Assembly: GCA_945870925.1 (NCBI GenBank)
Contig: CAMBTZ010000027.1
Span: 1 to 13,290 of the forward strand
Reading direction: 5' to 3'
Length of the DNA stretch: 13,290 nt
Source: Chlamydia trachomatis
GTDB lineage: Bacteria > Chlamydiota > Chlamydiia > Chlamydiales > 2-12-FULL-49-11
Shown piece after piece: positions 12,524 to 13,290 of the stretch. The notes beneath the pieces were generated by a model. The model was not told where the DNA came from. It did not search any database and saw only the letters and a list, made by a program, of their open reading frames with translations. Positions within the stretch are counted from its first letter, which is position 1; each line of letters starts with the position of its first letter. The translations under genes and the position numbers were made by a program.

Positions 12524-13290
12524 ATGTCAGCCATAACACCACAACATCAAGTCCCCCCAAGCTCTGTGGCACAGCCCATATCTTACACCTCGTCAACAAC
12601 GTTATCAACTGAGGCAATGCAGATCATTAAAATTGCTTTTTACATATTGCCGTTAAGACCTTTAATCAATAAGTTTTATATCAACAACAATGCGGATAGA
12701 TATAAAATATCTCTAAAGAATCACGAATGTCAGCATTCAATCAGACGAATAAGTGAATCTTCATTTGTCATTACCTTGAATCGAAAAGATTCTAATACAA
12801 AACTTGGTGAAGGCTCCTTTAAAGTTGCAAAAACAGCAATTCATGTACTTAAAATATCCGCTTCAAACGCAACAGTTTCATCTACAGCAATAGTTAAGGA
12901 TAAATGTTCTCAAAGAGCCCTTTTTTTAACGGAAACTTATGAAAGTTTGTCTAATCTTTCTTATGTTGAATGCGTGAAAAAAATAACACATAAAACAAGT
13001 AAAGGTAGATACAAACAATTCCACATTGCTAAAAATGCACTTTGTGATGCTCATCATTTACCTGAATTTACACCTAAGCCAAATTTTTCTGGGTATATTA
13101 ACATTTGCAGAGATGCCGTTCTTGGCTTATCCGAGCTTAATGAAAAGGGATTTATCCATGGTGATCTAAAACCTGCAAATATACTTGTATATTATACAAA
13201 AGGAACATCTGTTTTATATTCAGGAAAACTTACCGATCTAAATAGCATTTTAATCCCGGGAACCCCCATAACTGATCAAACTTCTTTCTA
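12524..13290 (+). CDS. Eukaryotic-type protein kinase, 3' end beyond window
   Basis: An open frame runs from ATG 12524 (AAGAG 8 nt upstream) to the right edge, 255 codons plus 2 nt. Residues 1-30 are Ser/Thr/Pro/Gln-rich and look disordered, like an effector leader. A moderately hydrophobic stretch follows at 32-48. The kinase domain begins with a glycine-rich loop LGEGSFKVAK (94-103). The ATP-binding lysine is probably within AIVKDK (122-127), and a candidate helix-C glutamate lies near 137-140. The catalytic loop FIHGDLKPANIL (210-221) has Asp214, Lys216 and Asn219. The metal-binding site reads TDLN (237-240) in place of DFG, with Asp238 kept. All core catalytic residues seem present, so it could be active, although the DFG change and the long gap between loop and lysine are unusual. 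It follows the giant gene by 46 nt on the same strand and may share its transcript. The substrate is unknown; host targets are inference. Confidence 0.85.
   Translation, partial: MSAITPQHQVPPSSVAQPISYTSSTTLSTEAMQIIKIAFYILPLRPLINKFYINNNADRYKISLKNHECQHSIRRISESSFVITLNRKDSNTKLGEGSFKVAKTAIHVLKISASNATVSSTAIVKDKCSQRALFLTETYESLSNLSYVECVKKITHKTSKGRYKQFHIAKNALCDAHHLPEFTPKPNFSGYINICRDAVLGLSELNEKGFIHGDLKPANILVYYTKGTSVLYSGKLTDLNSILIPGTPITDQTSF

Noticed and set aside
1..13290. tRNA, rRNA, CRISPR array, insertion sequence or transposase
   Set aside because: No cloverleaf-like sequences, regular direct repeats with spacers, or transposase motifs were seen on either strand.

Overview
The window comes from an AT-rich, Gram-negative genome. 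It most resembles an environmental (amoeba- or arthropod-associated) member of the Chlamydiota. The reasons are the pairing of gpsA with a UDP-sugar pyrophosphorylase (AgX/UAP) domain, which as I recall is the neighbourhood seen in Chlamydia (CT714/CT715), an LPS-type family 9 glycosyltransferase, barrel-less PATR (autotransporter-associated beta-strand repeat) secreted proteins, and large AT-rich effector-like genes including a eukaryotic-type protein kinase. This assignment is inference; no rRNA or other phylogenetic marker is present.

Positions 1-1766 (minus strand): two tandem genes for secreted PATR-type proteins. The upstream one is complete (498 aa, signal peptide, three repeat copies about 101 residues apart). 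The downstream one runs off the left edge. Both appear to start with TTG. Positions 1853-1938 hold a perfect 32-bp inverted repeat around a 22-bp loop, which overlaps the stop codon of the preceding gene.

Positions 1937-6986 (minus strand): a tight housekeeping operon read right to left. It begins with a fusion of a family 9 glycosyltransferase (heptosyltransferase type) to an N-terminally short UAP/AgX nucleotidyltransferase domain. Then come gpsA (glycerol-3-phosphate dehydrogenase), a DUF5674 protein, a 105-aa helical protein of unknown function, and nnr (bifunctional NAD(P)HX epimerase/dehydratase). Gaps of 1 to 40 nt suggest co-transcription. The themes are envelope sugar and phospholipid precursors plus nicotinamide-cofactor repair. 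The last roughly 55 codons of nnr switch to C-ending codons, leaving a C-rich, G-poor transcript end that could be a Rho-loading region.

Positions 7091-7394 (minus strand): a small unknown gene with an eight-G run. The best ribosome binding site drives a reading frame that is one base out of register with the long ORF, so it is either frameshifted or phase-variable.

Positions 7612-13290 (plus strand, divergent): a 1621-aa protein whose N-terminal 270 residues look like a class II poly(A) polymerase/CCA-adding nucleotidyltransferase head, followed by about 1300 residues of alpha-helical sequence. After 46 nt comes a eukaryotic-type protein kinase gene cut off by the right edge. The NTase-helical giant and kinase pair is the best candidate here for an undescribed system, perhaps secreted effectors.
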